64,000 nucleotides of DNA, taken from positions 124,001 through 188,000 of the forward strand of contig NW_025931515.1 in NCBI RefSeq assembly GCF_000764305.2, in the 5' to 3' direction. Each line of letters starts with the position of its first letter. The stretch's first letter is position 1. The stretch is from Hyalella azteca (taxonomy: Eukaryota; Arthropoda; Malacostraca; Amphipoda; Hyalellidae). Below, piece by piece: positions 21,371 to 34,310 of this stretch. Made by a program: the position numbers and the translations under genes. A model generated the notes under the pieces. The model saw only the letters and a program-made list of their open reading frames with translations, was not told where the DNA came from and made no database searches.

Positions 21371-22136
21371 TATGATTTCAATTGAAAGTTGATATTTCAT
21401 GTCGCATATCATTAGAAAATTTAATTACCACGAGTAATATCATGTAAAAAGGTACACCATGTTGAATATTATGTTGATATTGATCTTTTAGGCAGAATAA
21501 ATATACGAAAAATATAATATAATTGTAATTTGAATATCAATGAAAACTTTTATGTGAACCCGAAAGTGCAACATGAAATGAAATATTTTATAATGTATAT
21601 ATAGACTAATATCATGCAATAAAATGAAATGGAATATTTTATAGTGTACATATAGGCTAATATCATGCAACAAAATGAAATGGAATATTTTTTAATGTAC
21701 ATATAGGCTAATATCAAGCAACAACATGAAATTTAATATCATCTATTGGATCATGGCTATTATCAAGCGGTATATTATGTGAGAGAAATACCATGCAAAA
21801 TATATGATTGAACAATTTGGATGTCTTGTGTGGGAAATGTGAAATTTTAAGCGGAACACCACATGAAAATTAATTATTATGTCAAATAATATTTGGAATT
21901 TCATGAGAAAATATGTGTAACACATAAAATATTATGTGAAAATAGTGATAACACAGAGAACAGTATGTGAAAATAGAGTATCATAGAATATTTTGTGAAA
22001 ATAGAAACATCACATAGAATATTATGTGACAATAGAAATATCCCATAGCAAATCATGTGAAAATAGTGATAGCACGTGCAATATCATCTGCAATTGAATT
22101 TTCTATGGGAATTTTACAATAAAGAAAGTGTAGATG
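21371..22136. repeat. AT-rich region of decayed arrays (51-bp and ~31-bp units)
   Basis: At about 21575-21730 a 51-bp unit (aaatgaaatggaatatttta ... taggctaatatc) occurs three times. At about 21900-22090 a ~31-bp unit (cacatagaatattatgtgaa aatag) occurs about six times. No coding potential. Confidence 0.7.
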
Positions 22137-22290
22137 ATTCATAGCAACTGGGTAGATTCTTAACAATTGTGTAGATTCCTAACAATTGTGTTGATTCTCA
22201 ACAATTGTGTAGATTCCTAACAATTGTGTTGATTCTCAACAATTGTGTAGATTCATAACAATTGTGCACATTCATTACAATTGTGTGGAT
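22137..22290. repeat. 20-bp array (aacaattgtgtagattccta)n, about 7 units
   Basis: Units contain the palindrome ACAATTGT. Later units change spacing. Isolated copies of the motif continue to 22570. Confidence 0.88.
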
Positions 22291-22854
22291 TATACACAAT
22301 TAGAGGTTTTTATTGTGGGTTCTTTATTTTATTTTTTTTACAATTAATACTTTAATTAATTAATAATCATTCATTGTTACCAAAAATTAAAAATCAACGA
22401 AAACGCCAAGCCAGTTCAACACTTTTTCAATGAAAACTTTTCATGAAGAAATGGGGATAAAGAAAAAATTTATATTAATAATGCGTATTGAAACATTTCA
22501 TTGAAGAAATGTTTTACTTGTTTGGCATTCATAACAATTGTATTGATTCATAACAATTGTGTGGATTATACACAATTAGAGATTATACACAATTAGAGAG
22601 AGGATTGTGAGTTCTTTACTTTATTTGGTTTCTTTGTACAATGAATACATTAATTAATTAATTAATAATCTTTCATTGTTACCAAGAATTCCAAAGCAAC
22701 GAAAACGCCAAGCCAGTTCAACACTTCTTCAATGAAAACGTTTCATGAAGAAATAGGGATAAAGAAAAAATGTATATTAATATTGCGTATTGAAACATTT
22801 CATTGAATAAATATTTTACTTGTTTGGCGTTTTCGTTGCTTGAAAATTCTTGGT
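22291..22854. repeat. Tandemly duplicated foldback element
   Basis: A ~270-300-bp block occurs twice (compare 22380 and 22681 on). In the second copy, 22681-22711 (accaagaatt ... gaaaacgccaa) is the reverse complement of 22824-22854 at 28 of 31 positions, giving a stem with a ~110-bp loop. Inside, aaacatttc ... gaaatgttt forms a smaller hairpin in the first copy. The first copy lacks the full right arm. It may be a non-autonomous inverted-repeat element. Confidence 0.7.
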
Positions 22855-23216
22855 GAACTTTTGATTTAGGTAGACTTGTGATACAAGAACTTATTTGATA
22901 TCATCGACGACATCTGAATTTTTTTTATTTTGCTAGATTTTATAATTCCAATTTTTAAAGTATTAGCTGGAAATTAATGTCGGCGAGATGTTGAAATTAT
23001 TTCATCAGTCCGGAGTTAGAAGTATTGAGTTCTGGAATTTTAATGCATTTGCATGTGTTATTCATGATGAATTAGTTGCCGTGAATGCGTATTTCATTTG
23101 ATGGAAAAGAGCGTGAATTCAATGTCATCTCAACGACGCACTTCCCACAATTATTTCTATAAAGTCACGTTAGGATATCCACAGTACAAATATCAGTGTG
23201 AGTAATCCATGTTAAT
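22855..23216. other. Unique AT-rich sequence
   Basis: No gene or repeat recognised. Confidence 0.4.
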
Positions 23217-23580
23217 TTGATCAATTAGGTAATTCATGATTTATTACATAATTAATGATCAATTTGGTAATTAATGATCAATTGGGTAATTAATGATCAA
23301 TGAAGGAATTAATGATCAATAAAGTAATTAATGGTCAATTATGTAATTAATGATCAAATAAGTAATTAATGATCAATTAGTAATTAATTATCAATTAGTA
23401 ATCAACGATTATTTAGTAATTAATGAGCAATTAAGTAATTGATGATCAATTAAGTAATTAATTATCAATTAAGTACTTGATGATCAATTAAGTAATTAAT
23501 GATGAATCCGTTAAATCAGCTTAGTAAATTAAAGGTTAATTAAGTAATTATTGATCAATTAAGTAACTAATGATTAATCT
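23217..23580. repeat. 19-bp array (aattaatgatcaattaagt)n, about 18-20 units
   Basis: Very AT-rich units containing TGATCA and AATTAA, with frequent single-base changes and one- or two-base indels. Confidence 0.88.
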
Positions 23581-24691
23581 GAAATCAATCCTGGCCAATT
23601 AATGACAGTGAATGAGTTGAACTACTCATATAAGTGCCATAAATAGCCATATTCATGGTTAATCTTGGGAGAATAATCTGTACTTTCTTTTCAATTATCT
23701 TTACAATTTTGTATCAAAGTTGAATGCTACTTTAATAGCTTTAATATCTTGATAAGTCTTACCGCGTCTGCTTTATGAACCAAAGTTGAGGTCAACTTTT
23801 AATTAAAGTCAAGTTTGTTTCTTTGATCGTCACGCAATTCCGTTATAAACCACCGAACTTGAGCTGAATTTATGGACGTGTTTTAATATTTTTTTATTGA
23901 GTTCAAGGAACAGCCAACGCACTGGTTTCTTTCGAAGTTGAAGCTTTACTCTTAATACATATTGTACATTTTAAGCAATATTATTGAATATATTTTTATT
24001 TTATGTATAAATATTCACTTTTCCATTAGCTAAACCTACAGGCGCAAAAGAGCAATATTGAGGTATATTGAAAATATTTGAAAACAAGTGATAATATATT
24101 CTGATTCCATAGTAATTTTGATTTGTAATTATTATATTTTATTGATATTCAAATGAAAAATCATTTTCCGAAAGAGAATTTTTTACGCAGAATTTTTAAT
24201 TCAAATTAAAATTGAATTAACCAATTACAACTAAATGAAGATATTCTGTCGTTAGAATTCACATGGAATTAAACTGCCTAGCATTGTTGTTAAATAATTT
24301 TGGTGTTACATAAAATTTTAATATTTAATAGATGACATAGTAATAACATTGTCATAAACGTCACCCACTTATTGTCGTATTAATTTGAAGTCTTTTAAAT
24401 CTATTCAAATCTCCCGGCAGATATTATGTTTGTATACATGTTTTATGTGAGAGTTTTTAAATTCAGATCAAGCTTTTGTATTCTGTACATAGAGTATATG
24501 GCACATTTGGCAAAGGACCAATCATTCGTTTTGGAGTTCAATATTTTTAGCTAAATACAAACTATTATATCTGGTCTATAAATCTGGTTCAATGGTTGTC
24601 ATAACCTACCTAAGTACTAACATTTAGTACATTACAAAGTTGTCGGATATACATCACGGTAACGGTAAAAATCTGGACTAATTACGGTAGC
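23581..24691. other. Unique AT-rich sequence
   Basis: No gene supported on either strand; stops are dense in all frames. Confidence 0.45.
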
Positions 24692-24910
24692 AATGTCTGA
24701 GCCTAAGATAATAACAGTAACAATGTTAAAGTTTAAGATAATAACAGTAACAATGTTAAAGACTGAAGTAATAACAGTAACAATGTTAAAGTTTAAGGTA
24801 ATAACAGTAACAGTGTTGAAGACTGAAGTAATAACAGTAACAATTATAAAGTTTAAGGTAATAACAATAACAATGTTAAATTCTGGGGTAATAACAGTGA
24901 CAATATAAAA
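24692..24910. repeat. 30-bp array, about 7 units
   Basis: Units read ataacagtaacaatgttaaa then gtttaagata or gactgaagta; two unit types partly alternate. The 71-codon frame through it is a repeat artefact. Confidence 0.9.
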
Positions 24911-25065
24911 GTTTCAGCTATTTTCTTATAGGTATTGTAAAAATATCTTGTTTAACCCTGATAAAGTTCATGAACCGTGGACACATAATTTCTCTCAATG
25001 TTCTCACACTCAAAGCTATTAATGTTCACTTCTCGGAGCATGGAATTATTGATATTTTTCGGTGA

Positions 25066-25330
25066 AGAGAAGAGTTATCAATAACTCTTATCAAGAGAAG
25101 AGTTATCAATAACTCTTATCAAGAGAAGAGTTATCAATAACTCTTGTCAAGAGAAGAGTTATCAATAACTCTTATCAAGAGAAGAGTTATCAATAACTCT
25201 TGTCAAGAGAAGAGTTATCAATAACTCTCATCAAGAGAAGAGTTATCAATAACTCTTGTCAAGAGAAGAGTCACCAATAACTCTTATCAAGAGAAGAGTT
25301 ATCAATAACTCTTCTAGAAGAAGAGTTATG
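25066..25330. repeat. 28-bp array of palindromic units, about 9 copies
   Basis: Each unit contains AGAGTTATCAATAACTCT, an inverted repeat with eight-base arms and a two-base centre, followed by tatcaagaga. Units are nearly identical (tatcaag/tgtcaag changes; one unit has gagtcacc). Every unit can form a hairpin in single strands. Confidence 0.95.
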
Positions 25331-26740
25331 AATATAATGGCATGACGACACAAGCTGCATCTCGCACGTGCTGTATATTTCTTTAAATAACTCTGGTTTC
25401 AAATTATTGAACTTTCGTATAGCTTACAAATGACCAGAGATAGATTAAACATTTAGCCGGCATTCTGTCAAATTTGACCTTAAATATAATGGTAAATGCC
25501 ATCCAACCCTTTAAGGTCACGTTGCCTCGCTTTACAATGTAATCCGTAAAGGTTTCAAGACATAACCATGATATTTAAGGTCAAATCTCTGGATTAAGAT
25601 GCAAATATAATCATGCTTAAAAATGAACGTACAAATGTATGAAGTTGTTGTAAAAGATTATTGTTAGGATGCCCGACAATACCGCGCGCTGACCTCCAGA
25701 GAAACAGAAGCAAGTTTTTCTTCCTAAAAAGAAGAGCGGGCAATATTTTTTACTGAGCCTCGAGCCGCCGCTTGAAGGCCAGTTGCTCAACTGGAAAAAT
25801 GTGCCTTGTTTTGAAATCACTTGACTGTTCTCCAATTTGAATAGTTTTTAACCTTAGTTTTCATAATTTTTAAATGATGTATATATTATATAATTTGATA
25901 TATTGGTAGCAATATAATCCATATATTCTATATTTTTTACATTTACATACTTCTCCACTTTTATTTATTTATCTAGATTTTACATCATTTACACGGTATT
26001 TGGCTCATTTGCTGTTCATAAAACATTCGCCTATTTTAATAGTTGCCTACTTTTCTTAAAACTTTCATATATTTCAATCCACTTGACAACTTTTGATGGC
26101 ACGTGATTAAGTATTTAAATCATTTGCATGTATTCTAAAAACCTTACCTACTGTTTTGATTATTTGCCTAGATTTACAATCATTAGTCAAATTTTTAAGC
26201 CATATTCCCAATTTTCACGTCATTCCCATGTTCAAAATTTGCTTCTTTTGCTTTAAATAATTTTCCAGATTGTTAAATAATCTACTTAATTTATAAACAA
26301 GTTCTAATTTTTCGAAATCATTCAAATAGTTCGCAGAACACTTGCCCAAAGTAAATGCAGAACACTTCACCGCATCTGAAGCTATTAATTGGCCATATCC
26401 ATGCATTATCCAACAAAACAACTAAAGTTCTTGCGAGCCATGGATCAGAAGGCACATTGATAGGATACATTAATAAATAAGATACTTTAGATAAGATAAC
26501 AAAAACATTGATAGACACGATAATTCATGTGATGCATGATAATCACTCAATCATCCTTCACTATTGACATTGTCACGTGGTGTAGCAGACGATGTTATCG
26601 TCGGCAGCTTTGGCTTCGCATAAGAAAATATTGGTCTTACATTGGACGGTGGAGTGGGAGGTCCGTAGACTTCTATGCGTATCCCGCCTGAAGTAGTATC
26701 GCTGGTCGGTTTATTTATGGTTTTTGGTTTACTTTTTAGG
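25331..26740. other. AT-rich, mostly unique; possible old decayed repeat
   Basis: Between about 25940 and 26330 words such as catttgc, tttgccta and tacttttc return every ~28-35 bp, which may be an extremely old minisatellite. No gene supported. Confidence 0.35.
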
Positions 26741-26950
26741 TAGCAGGTTAGCCCAGCACTGTCCGGGATAGATGTTTGGGAACCTATCGTCCCGAATATT
26801 TCAAAATATTAAATAATTTTAGCATTAAAAATAAAAATCTCAAGCAATATTCCGACACGATCTGTATCCTGGATACGCGCCCCAACAGCCCCTATATATA
26901 CACGATATCCCGCCACGATAAGTATCGTGGATACGCGCTCCCAACATCCA
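26741..26950. repeat. 54-bp dispersed satellite, locus 4, about 2 units, with flanking element
   Basis: tagcaggttagcccagcact at 26741 matches agcaggttagcccgccact at 16121 and 17371, and the two 54-bp units follow at 26846-26950. The same pair of sequences in the same order at three places shows that the satellite belongs to a larger dispersed element. Confidence 0.8.
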
Positions 26951-29020
26951 GGCTTCAAACACACAATTTTTTCAACAAATATTTATCAAGATTTGTGTGT
27001 AAAGATCGTCTCAGGGTTTCGTCTGCCCCTAAAAAATTATTCTTAGTGGCAGAATATGAAAGAATTGGAGGAAGGGGAAAAACGTATTACGCCATAAATT
27101 AAAATTTTAATTTTATTTGGTATATGTATGTTTACTTGAAAAACTCAAGATTAATATGTAGGTTTGAACAGATTTTTTTGTACCTTATGGTGAATAAGTC
27201 TTGCTTTGCCGGAACGAGTCAAATATTCTACAGAATGCCGAACAAAAACAAAAGCATATCGGAACTGAAATCTAAAAGTAAGAATAACTTACATAAGATT
27301 TTTATTTACTCATATTTATAAAATTTGTTTATTTCTTTTTACTTTATTCAAGATATCATCACGGAAGCCTGGCTGTTAGGCGGTTTAATATGAAACATAA
27401 TTCATACTTTGCTAGCCCTTTTAACGCGTCGATTATACTTTGTTACCCTAGACAAGCTTTATATATGAGAATCTCCCTCTCGCGTGCACTCATCCTGAGC
27501 CTTCATTCCCGTTCATCCTGAGCCTTCATTTTTAGGAAATTATATTATCCTTATATGGTTAGCCACCTTATCCCTTATTAGGATAGGAAATTTCTATGGT
27601 AACAATAAATATTCATCATATGCAATATAGTTACATAGATTAAAATATACCATAGAGAAAATGCAAGAATTGACGTTACTTTAATTCATTGACAAAGAAA
27701 TATACCCGTTTTATCACAAAGTTATCCAAATTTCCCCGTGATCCCCCCTCCATAATATCCATAAAAAATACCCCACAATCAGAAAATATATCGACAAATC
27801 TCCTTCAATTTCCCAATTGTTATGTAATTTGGAAACAAAATATATAAAAATATCTCCATCTCAATTTCCCAATTATTAAAATGTATTCCGCAAACAATGA
27901 AGAGAGAAATATTCTTACATGAGCTACAGTTGTGATAAATAGGCTATAATAAACCCAGTGTCGCACTGGCCGCCATCTTTTTTTATATAATTTCATTTGA
28001 TAAGCATAAGTGAGTTGGCACCTCATAGTGAATGATCCCTTGACTATCATCAATAAATCTTTCTCAAATAAAAAAATTATTGTTGCCGAATTTTTTTCTT
28101 GTCTCTAGAAAGTTACCTGAAATTAAATCTTCCGAAAAAATACGTGTTAAAAAATTTGGTCGAAGTAAAGTTCATTGAAGACGTTAATGTTACGTACCCA
28201 CCGTCTCACATCGGTCCGATTTTCCCTTCCATTTGGAACCTAAAATTTTTCAATTAAATAATCGGCCTTATTATTAAATATGCACTAGGACTATTACTAT
28301 CAAATTTTTACACAAGTTCAGACAAGTCGAAAGTCCGAATCAAACAAGTTTTATGTTTAAAAGTTGATTTTTTTAGCGAAACTTTCGCTTTCATTCTCTT
28401 GATTTACCTAAATTGGAATAAAATTCAGTAGAGATTTTGTTTAAAAATCGAATCTAATAAAGAAAATGTTGAATAATCAATAAATAATGACTTAGAACGG
28501 GTGATAACTAATAGAGTAATTGCTTACTAGGCATTAGGAAAAACTGCATCATTAGTTCGTCTAACAATATCGATGATCCGACATTAGTAAAAGGCGATGT
28601 CGCCACACAATGCTATTCCTACCAGAACTGTGAGTTAACCCTTTACTGCCCATGCCGACACACGCGTCCTGCCATTCACAATGCTATTCCTACCAGAACT
28701 ATTAGTTAACCATTTAAGCAAGTAATTAAGCAGAGGTAAGGAACAAGATCAATTATTTAAAGGCACTGGAGTATCATGAGTAATAAGGCATAATATTATA
28801 ATCTTCATCAAAGATATATCCAACGCCAGCACTTAATTTTTGATCAAATTGAGTATCTAAACGCCCCTCTATTTTGGACACGCAATTATACCTAATTGAG
28901 TGTCAGGTCTAAATTATTCATCATGAATAAATTCAAAAAGCAAGTCTCGTAAAAAAAGCATTAAACACATATACCAATAGGTACTGAATTTTTTTAAACA
29001 ACTTTATTATGGAATTAAAC
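26951..29020. other. AT-rich unique sequence
   Basis: No gene supported. Small features: catcctgagccttcatt twice at 27490-27530, and a 68-bp direct repeat (aatgctattcctaccagaac) at about 28610 and 28678. Confidence 0.4.
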
Positions 29021-29565
29021 AATGACTCACTTTTTGACTCTATATGTATGTTGGCCGCCGATGTATTTTATGTTTGGTACTTATTTTTTTAATATCTGTT
29101 CTAGAACTAAGGTTTCAAATGTGTTTTCTACAGGCTGCTCTAAAAGAAGGTTTATGGAGTTTCATTTACACGGATGTTTTAGGAAAATGTTTTTAAATAA
29201 ATTATTGCCATGCCTGTTCTAAGGGAATATTTTAAAAGCTTTTTTCACTCGGTTGTTCTGAGGAAATATTTTAAAGGTTGTTTTTGTACGAAAGTGTTTA
29301 AAGTAATATTTTTTGAGAGAACTTTCTACATGGATGTTATTAAGTGATATTGATATATGTCTTTTTACCTGTTAATTTTGAGATAATATTTTTAATGATT
29401 ATTTTATTACATGGCTTTTCTAGGGTAAATTTATGATATATGTGTAAACTTTTTATATATATATTTTGCATTGCTGTTTTAACATTTTTTGTTGATGTTT
29501 TTATGAAGCTGTTTTCTTAATCGGAAAATTTCTCTTTGTGATTTTACATTGTTGTTTTAAATAAT
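29021..29565. repeat. Degenerate ~60-bp repeat
   Basis: The pattern acNNggNtgttNtNaggNaatatttttaaa returns about eight times with heavy substitution and indels (for example near 29165, 29215, 29260, 29330, 29400). An old minisatellite is the simplest reading. Confidence 0.45.
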
Positions 29566-29569
29566 ATTT

Positions 29570-29720
29570 CCAGCCCCTCAGCCCCCCCTTGGCCGCCGCT
29601 GCGGGCCCTTTAAACGCCGCCCAAAATGGCGCGCCTGAAGCCAGGCCGGCTTCAGAATTTCCTTCATTAATGCGGCTTAAGCCACATTTTGGCTTCAGTT
29701 TATGGCGCTGCTATAATCTC
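29570..29720. other. GC-rich patch
   Basis: Contains ggccgccgctgcgggccc and gccaggccggcttc, in contrast to the AT-rich flanks. A 60-codon frame crosses it without recognisable motifs. Possible small CpG island. Confidence 0.35.
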
Positions 29721-30185
29721 CAGATTTTTGAAGGAGGGAGGGAGGGAATTCCTGGAATTTTAGGAAGATAATCCTGCTGCTCGTGAGATCCTAGCTGTAA
29801 GAACTTTTCAAATGTTCAGCGGTGATGCGGTCAGTTCAGCTTGTGCTGAATTTGCCCATCTTGTTGGCTGAAGTTTATCGCCTTTTTTTTCATTACAAAT
29901 TTGATTTCATGCATTTTTTCGAATTTTATGAATTACCTCTTTTTGTTAACTCTAACACTATTACTATTACTTTGTTTATTGTTTAAATTACAACATCTGC
30001 ATTCAATCCGTAAATCAAGCGAATTTTTTCAACACAGCTTCGAACTTTTTTCTATGAAACTTTTTGAATTCGTTTTCCACGATGCAGGCAATTCATTTTA
30101 TTTGAAAAAAATAACACGAATATCGAAATAAGCAAAGTCATTGTATTTTTAAAGCAGTTCATACATTTTAAACATCACATTCGAT
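29721..30185. other. Unique sequence
   Basis: No gene or repeat recognised. It contains a g/a run (gagggagggaggg) near 29735. Confidence 0.4.
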
Positions 30186-30420
30186 TCGTGCTGCTCTACA
30201 ATATCCCCTCCACGTTTCCCTCTCCATGATGTCCACTCCGCGATTTCTGCTCCACACTTCCCACTCTACGATGTCTCCACTACAATATCCCTTCCATGCT
30301 TTCCTCTCCACGATGTCCACTCCACGATGTCTGCTCAAGATATCCGCTCTATAATATTCCCTCAACGAAACCCTCTACACGATGTCCACTCCACGATATG
30401 CCCTCCACTCCCGATTTCCG
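30186..30420. repeat. Degenerate ~14-28-bp repeat (ctccacgatgtccact)
   Basis: Variants of cacgatgtccactc recur about twelve times with altered spacing. Confidence 0.7.
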
Positions 30421-30479
30421 AAGCCCGATTCCTGGCGCCCAGAGATGCGTGTTGCGTTCCCAAGGCTGTTCCACGCGCC

Positions 30480-30691
30480 AAGCAGCGTCATAACTGCACG
30501 ATAAGCAGCGCCATAACTGCGCGATAAGCAGCGTCATAACTGCACGATAAGCAGCGCCATAACTGCGCTATAAGCAGCGTCAAAACTGCGCGATAATCAG
30601 CGTCACAACTGCGCGATAAGCAGCGTCATAACTGCACGATAAGCAGCGTCATAACTGCGCGATAAGCAGCGTCATAACTGCACGATAATCA
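30480..30691. repeat. 23-bp array, about 9 units
   Basis: Units read gcagcgtcataactgcacga plus taa. Alternation of tcataactgcac and ccataactgcgc is visible. It ends at a single N (30692). Confidence 0.93.
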
Positions 30692-30692
30692 N
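30692..30692. other. Single-N assembly join between two arrays
   Basis: A 23-bp array stops and a 12-bp array starts at this base. Confidence 0.9.
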
Positions 30693-31080
30693 CTATCGGA
30701 CCTACCATCGGACCTACCGTCGGACCTACCATCAGACATACTGTCGGACCTACCGTCGGACCTACCGTCGGACCTACCGACGGACCTAACATAGGACCTA
30801 CCGTTGGACCTACCGTCAGACCTACCGTCGGACCTACCGTTGTACCTACAGTCGGACCTACCGTCGGACCTACCGCCGGACCTACCGTTGCACCCGCCTA
30901 CCGTCGGACCTACCGTCGGACCTACCGTCGGACCAGCCGTCGGACCTACCGTCGGACCTACCGTCGGACTTACCGTCGGATCTACCGTCGGACCTACCGT
31001 CGGACCTACCATCGGGCCTACCGTCGGACCTACCGTCGGACCTACCGTTGGACCTACCGTCAGACCTACCTTCGTGCCTA
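30693..31080. repeat. 12-bp array (cggacctaccgt)n, about 32 units
   Basis: GC-rich and CpG-bearing units with variants (ttggacctac, tcagacctac). Open on both strands (G-P-T-V and D-L-P-S type peptides) because of its period; not a gene. Confidence 0.93.
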
Positions 31081-33248
31081 TAGTCGTGGTCTGCGGCCCA
31101 ATTTATGTCGTATTTCGCCGCTCCTCATCGGACAGCATCGCTCATCGCCGAGCTTCTTGCCGCGCTCGTGAACCTCTCGGCGATTACTGTGATTAATTCC
31201 TGATCGTTGCTCGGAATACCATGGGTAAAACATGACGAAATATGAGTTCAGGTAGAAATATAATTATATAAATCAGTACATTTGTTCTGGTAAGAATGGC
31301 GTAATTACATGTACGATGAATCAAGAATTTGAGTGGGAAAATCTCGTGGAAATATCAGCTTCGACATATAATCTGCAATTTTAAAATGTATGATTGTCAT
31401 TGTCAAACGATTGGCTACCTCTGCGCCATGAGAGGATGAATAAAGTTATTAAAATGGTCTCGTCCTTAACTTAATAATGGTGTCAATGATGTTGTGCTAA
31501 TACAACTAAATTATAATTAGCGTTCCAGGTTTCACTTAATTGGAATTGAATAAACTATTAACTCGAAGAGGTGACAATACGTGCGCGTATTGTCATGTTA
31601 AAATACGCCGTTACGTCAATCACTTATACTAGCTGTATTTCATTTTGAAGATTGTACCCACATTAACGTGTAACCCATATTGATTGTACCCACGAACACA
31701 AAATGTGGATACATTGTCAACGTTGCCGGAGCTCAAATATAGTTATTAATCAACAATATTTTCATTGTGTCAGGCATGGGACTTGATTATACAGAATATA
31801 GACGCTATGGTTGATTAATTATTTATGTCGCTTATTGTAATTTCCTCATCAAAACATTTATTGTCTACGTTTTATTGCCTCACATTCATGGTATCATCGG
31901 TGCGTCATTGTACAGGTGTCGTCACCAGCAATGCATGATACGCGCTCCGTGTATTATTGATTTCAGTTCGCAGAGGAGATTAATTGAATCGATGATATAA
32001 TTGTGATGATGTTAGACTAATTATGTTTATTTTTGCGAAATATTTTTATTTGTGGACGCGGTGAAGTGATATTATATGACGTCATTGTTTGACTATGATA
32101 TAATTGTATGACAGTAGATTTGGACGATGTACTGAACGTACAACCTGAGGAGGGGAAATGTTATATTATGCTCTGATTCAATTAATTAACCATGCAATTT
32201 TATTAGTTACTAAAATGTCCACTATTGGTATTATAACTCCATGCACGTGGTCCTGCATCCCGTTGAACAATATTACATTGAATACTATTTGAATGAACAT
32301 TATTATCCATGCAAAGTTACTCACAATTCAATCATATGACAAACAAATAAGTACATACAACTAAGATGATGAAGGTCATTATTTTCCAAAGAACGTGCAT
32401 ACAAGCAGGCATTATTCTAATTAAAAAAAATCAAATTCTGATTTTGCCTGCCATTTTTTTACTGAAGAAAGCATGCGGCGTGTCAATTTAGGGCATTTAA
32501 TGTTACTCCATCATTTAGGGTATTTAAAGTTATCCCATTATTTTCATTGAGATTGTTCGATGTGTATATAGAAAGATTACGTCTTAAAAAATGACGTCAT
32601 TGGCCCAATATTAATCGGACTTCGTGTAATAGCGTTAATTGCACGCAATTTTGTTTCGATTGCTGCGAGATTTGAAATTATTAATTTTATTAACAATATT
32701 TTGCATGGTACTTCACACTCTAATCATTAATTATAATTGCAGAGGAGTGCTTTAACAAGCCCCCAACAGCAGCCGTGGGTGATAAGTACCTCTGTTCTGA
32801 TCGTTATTATATATGTAAACATTTATTGTCAATTTTATGATCAATGAATCATAATTACATATGGCGGAACATTGTTGCGTAAATACTATTATCATTTACA
32901 CATTGCTAGCAATATAGCATCAGTATTTGCTTACTTCTAAAAAAATAATAGGTTAAATTTTAGTGCCAGCCAAGAATACTGTGAACCAAATGATAATCAT
33001 TGTACTTCAGTTAATAATGATTATTCTCCAGCATAAATATATTTAATATATTACTAAACTCCATCAATATTTAGGTTGAGACCACTTCTCATGCTTGTGC
33101 ATAAGATGGCTACTGAAGTGGATGCTGAAGCCTGCGGGAGCAACAACAGGTTATGCCAACTCGAATATTTTAGCTTTACTTTTTAATTGGTCCGTCGGGT
33201 GATTTTTAGAATTTTTTGGCCTCGCTTGCCAGCGCTGGTTAAAGAAAT
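31081..33248. other. Longest quiet unique stretch
   Basis: AT-rich with many stops, no gene supported. A perfect short palindrome at 31572 is listed separately. Confidence 0.5.
31572..31595. repeat. Perfect hairpin, 10-bp arms and 4-base loop
   Basis: TGACAATACG (31572-31581), loop TGCG, then CGTATTGTCA (31586-31595), the exact reverse complement. It stands alone in unique sequence. Confidence 0.9.
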
Positions 33249-33371
33249 AACTGCTACTGCGTCCGTGCAGTTGCCAGAAGCAGGATAACCTAACTGCTAC
33301 TGCGCCCTGCAGTTGCCAGAAGCAGGATAACCTAACTGCTACAGCCCCTGCAGTTGCCAGAAGCTGGATAA
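33249..33371. repeat. 44-46-bp repeat, 3 units
   Basis: Units contain aactgctactgc, tgcagttgccagaagc and aggataacct. Short indels distinguish the units. Confidence 0.88.
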
Positions 33372-33589
33372 TCATCGCAGTCAGAAACTTTTTATTGAAA
33401 GTCCTATTTACTGCGTGTAATAAAACAATGAGAATTGAATCCACCCAAAACAACATTTGTCATGGATTACGATTATTATTTTGAGGTGAAATATTATTAG
33501 TGCTTCGAGTCACGAGTAATTCAGGATCTGATTGATTGTCCGTGCGATGAATCTGCGTCACTGGGGAGCGTATCTCTGTTGAGCCCCGA

Positions 33590-33890
33590 GGAGTGGGCGA
33601 AGTGGCCTGCTCTCTACTTCCCACTCCACCATTCCCTCACTTATCACTCCGCCACTCACCACTGCACCACTCACCATTCCACCACTCATCACTCCACCAC
33701 TCCCCACTCCGCCACTCTCCCTCCTCTACTCCCCACTCCATAACTCCCCCCTCAGCCTCCACTCCTCAACAGTCCCCAGTCCTCGTTCCCTCCACCTTCC
33801 ACCAGCCCCACTCCTCCCCACTCGCTGCCCTCCCCTCCCCCACTCGCCATTTTGTCCCCTCAGGAGGCGGCCACTCACAGGACTCCTAAC
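33590..33890. repeat. C-rich low-complexity tract (ccactcaccactcc)
   Basis: Dominated by c and t with scattered a, built from cactccaccactc variants. The 98-codon proline/serine/histidine-rich frame is composition-driven. Confidence 0.75.
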
Positions 33891-34310
33891 TTACGACGAG
33901 CGTCGCCGGACCAGCGCCTAAAACTCCCCCCTTGGTCCCCCTTTCAATAAAACCCTTCATAAAAACATTTTACTTACATTACAATTAATTTACAATTTGT
34001 CTTCCGATCCAAAATAAATTTACTTTGTTATGTCTGAGTTTGTTCAAGTTTACGAATTAAAACGCAATGTATTAAAGCGAGTTCGAGCGACTTGTGTTGA
34101 CTTTAAGAGCGGGGTTCAAGAGCGGGGTTTAAGAGCGGGGTTTTAGGAGCGGGTGCGCGGGCCGTATACATAATTAATGTTGCGTTCACATGAAGTATTT
34201 GGTGAATGGCTTAAAATAACAGGGAACACAGCGAGCCTTATTTATGGCTTCTGGGGGAGCAGGCGGGCTGCTGCTCGGCAAGCCAATGGCTATTTGAGCA
34301 GCTTTGTCTT
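33891..34310. other. Unique sequence with a 14-bp repeat
   Basis: aagagcggggttt occurs three to four times at about 34103-34152. The rest shows nothing recognisable. Confidence 0.5.

Noticed and set aside
23217..23580. Cluster of homeodomain-type sites (taatta, tgatca)
   Set aside because: They are an inevitable result of the AT-rich 19-bp unit, so the count is not evidence for an enhancer.
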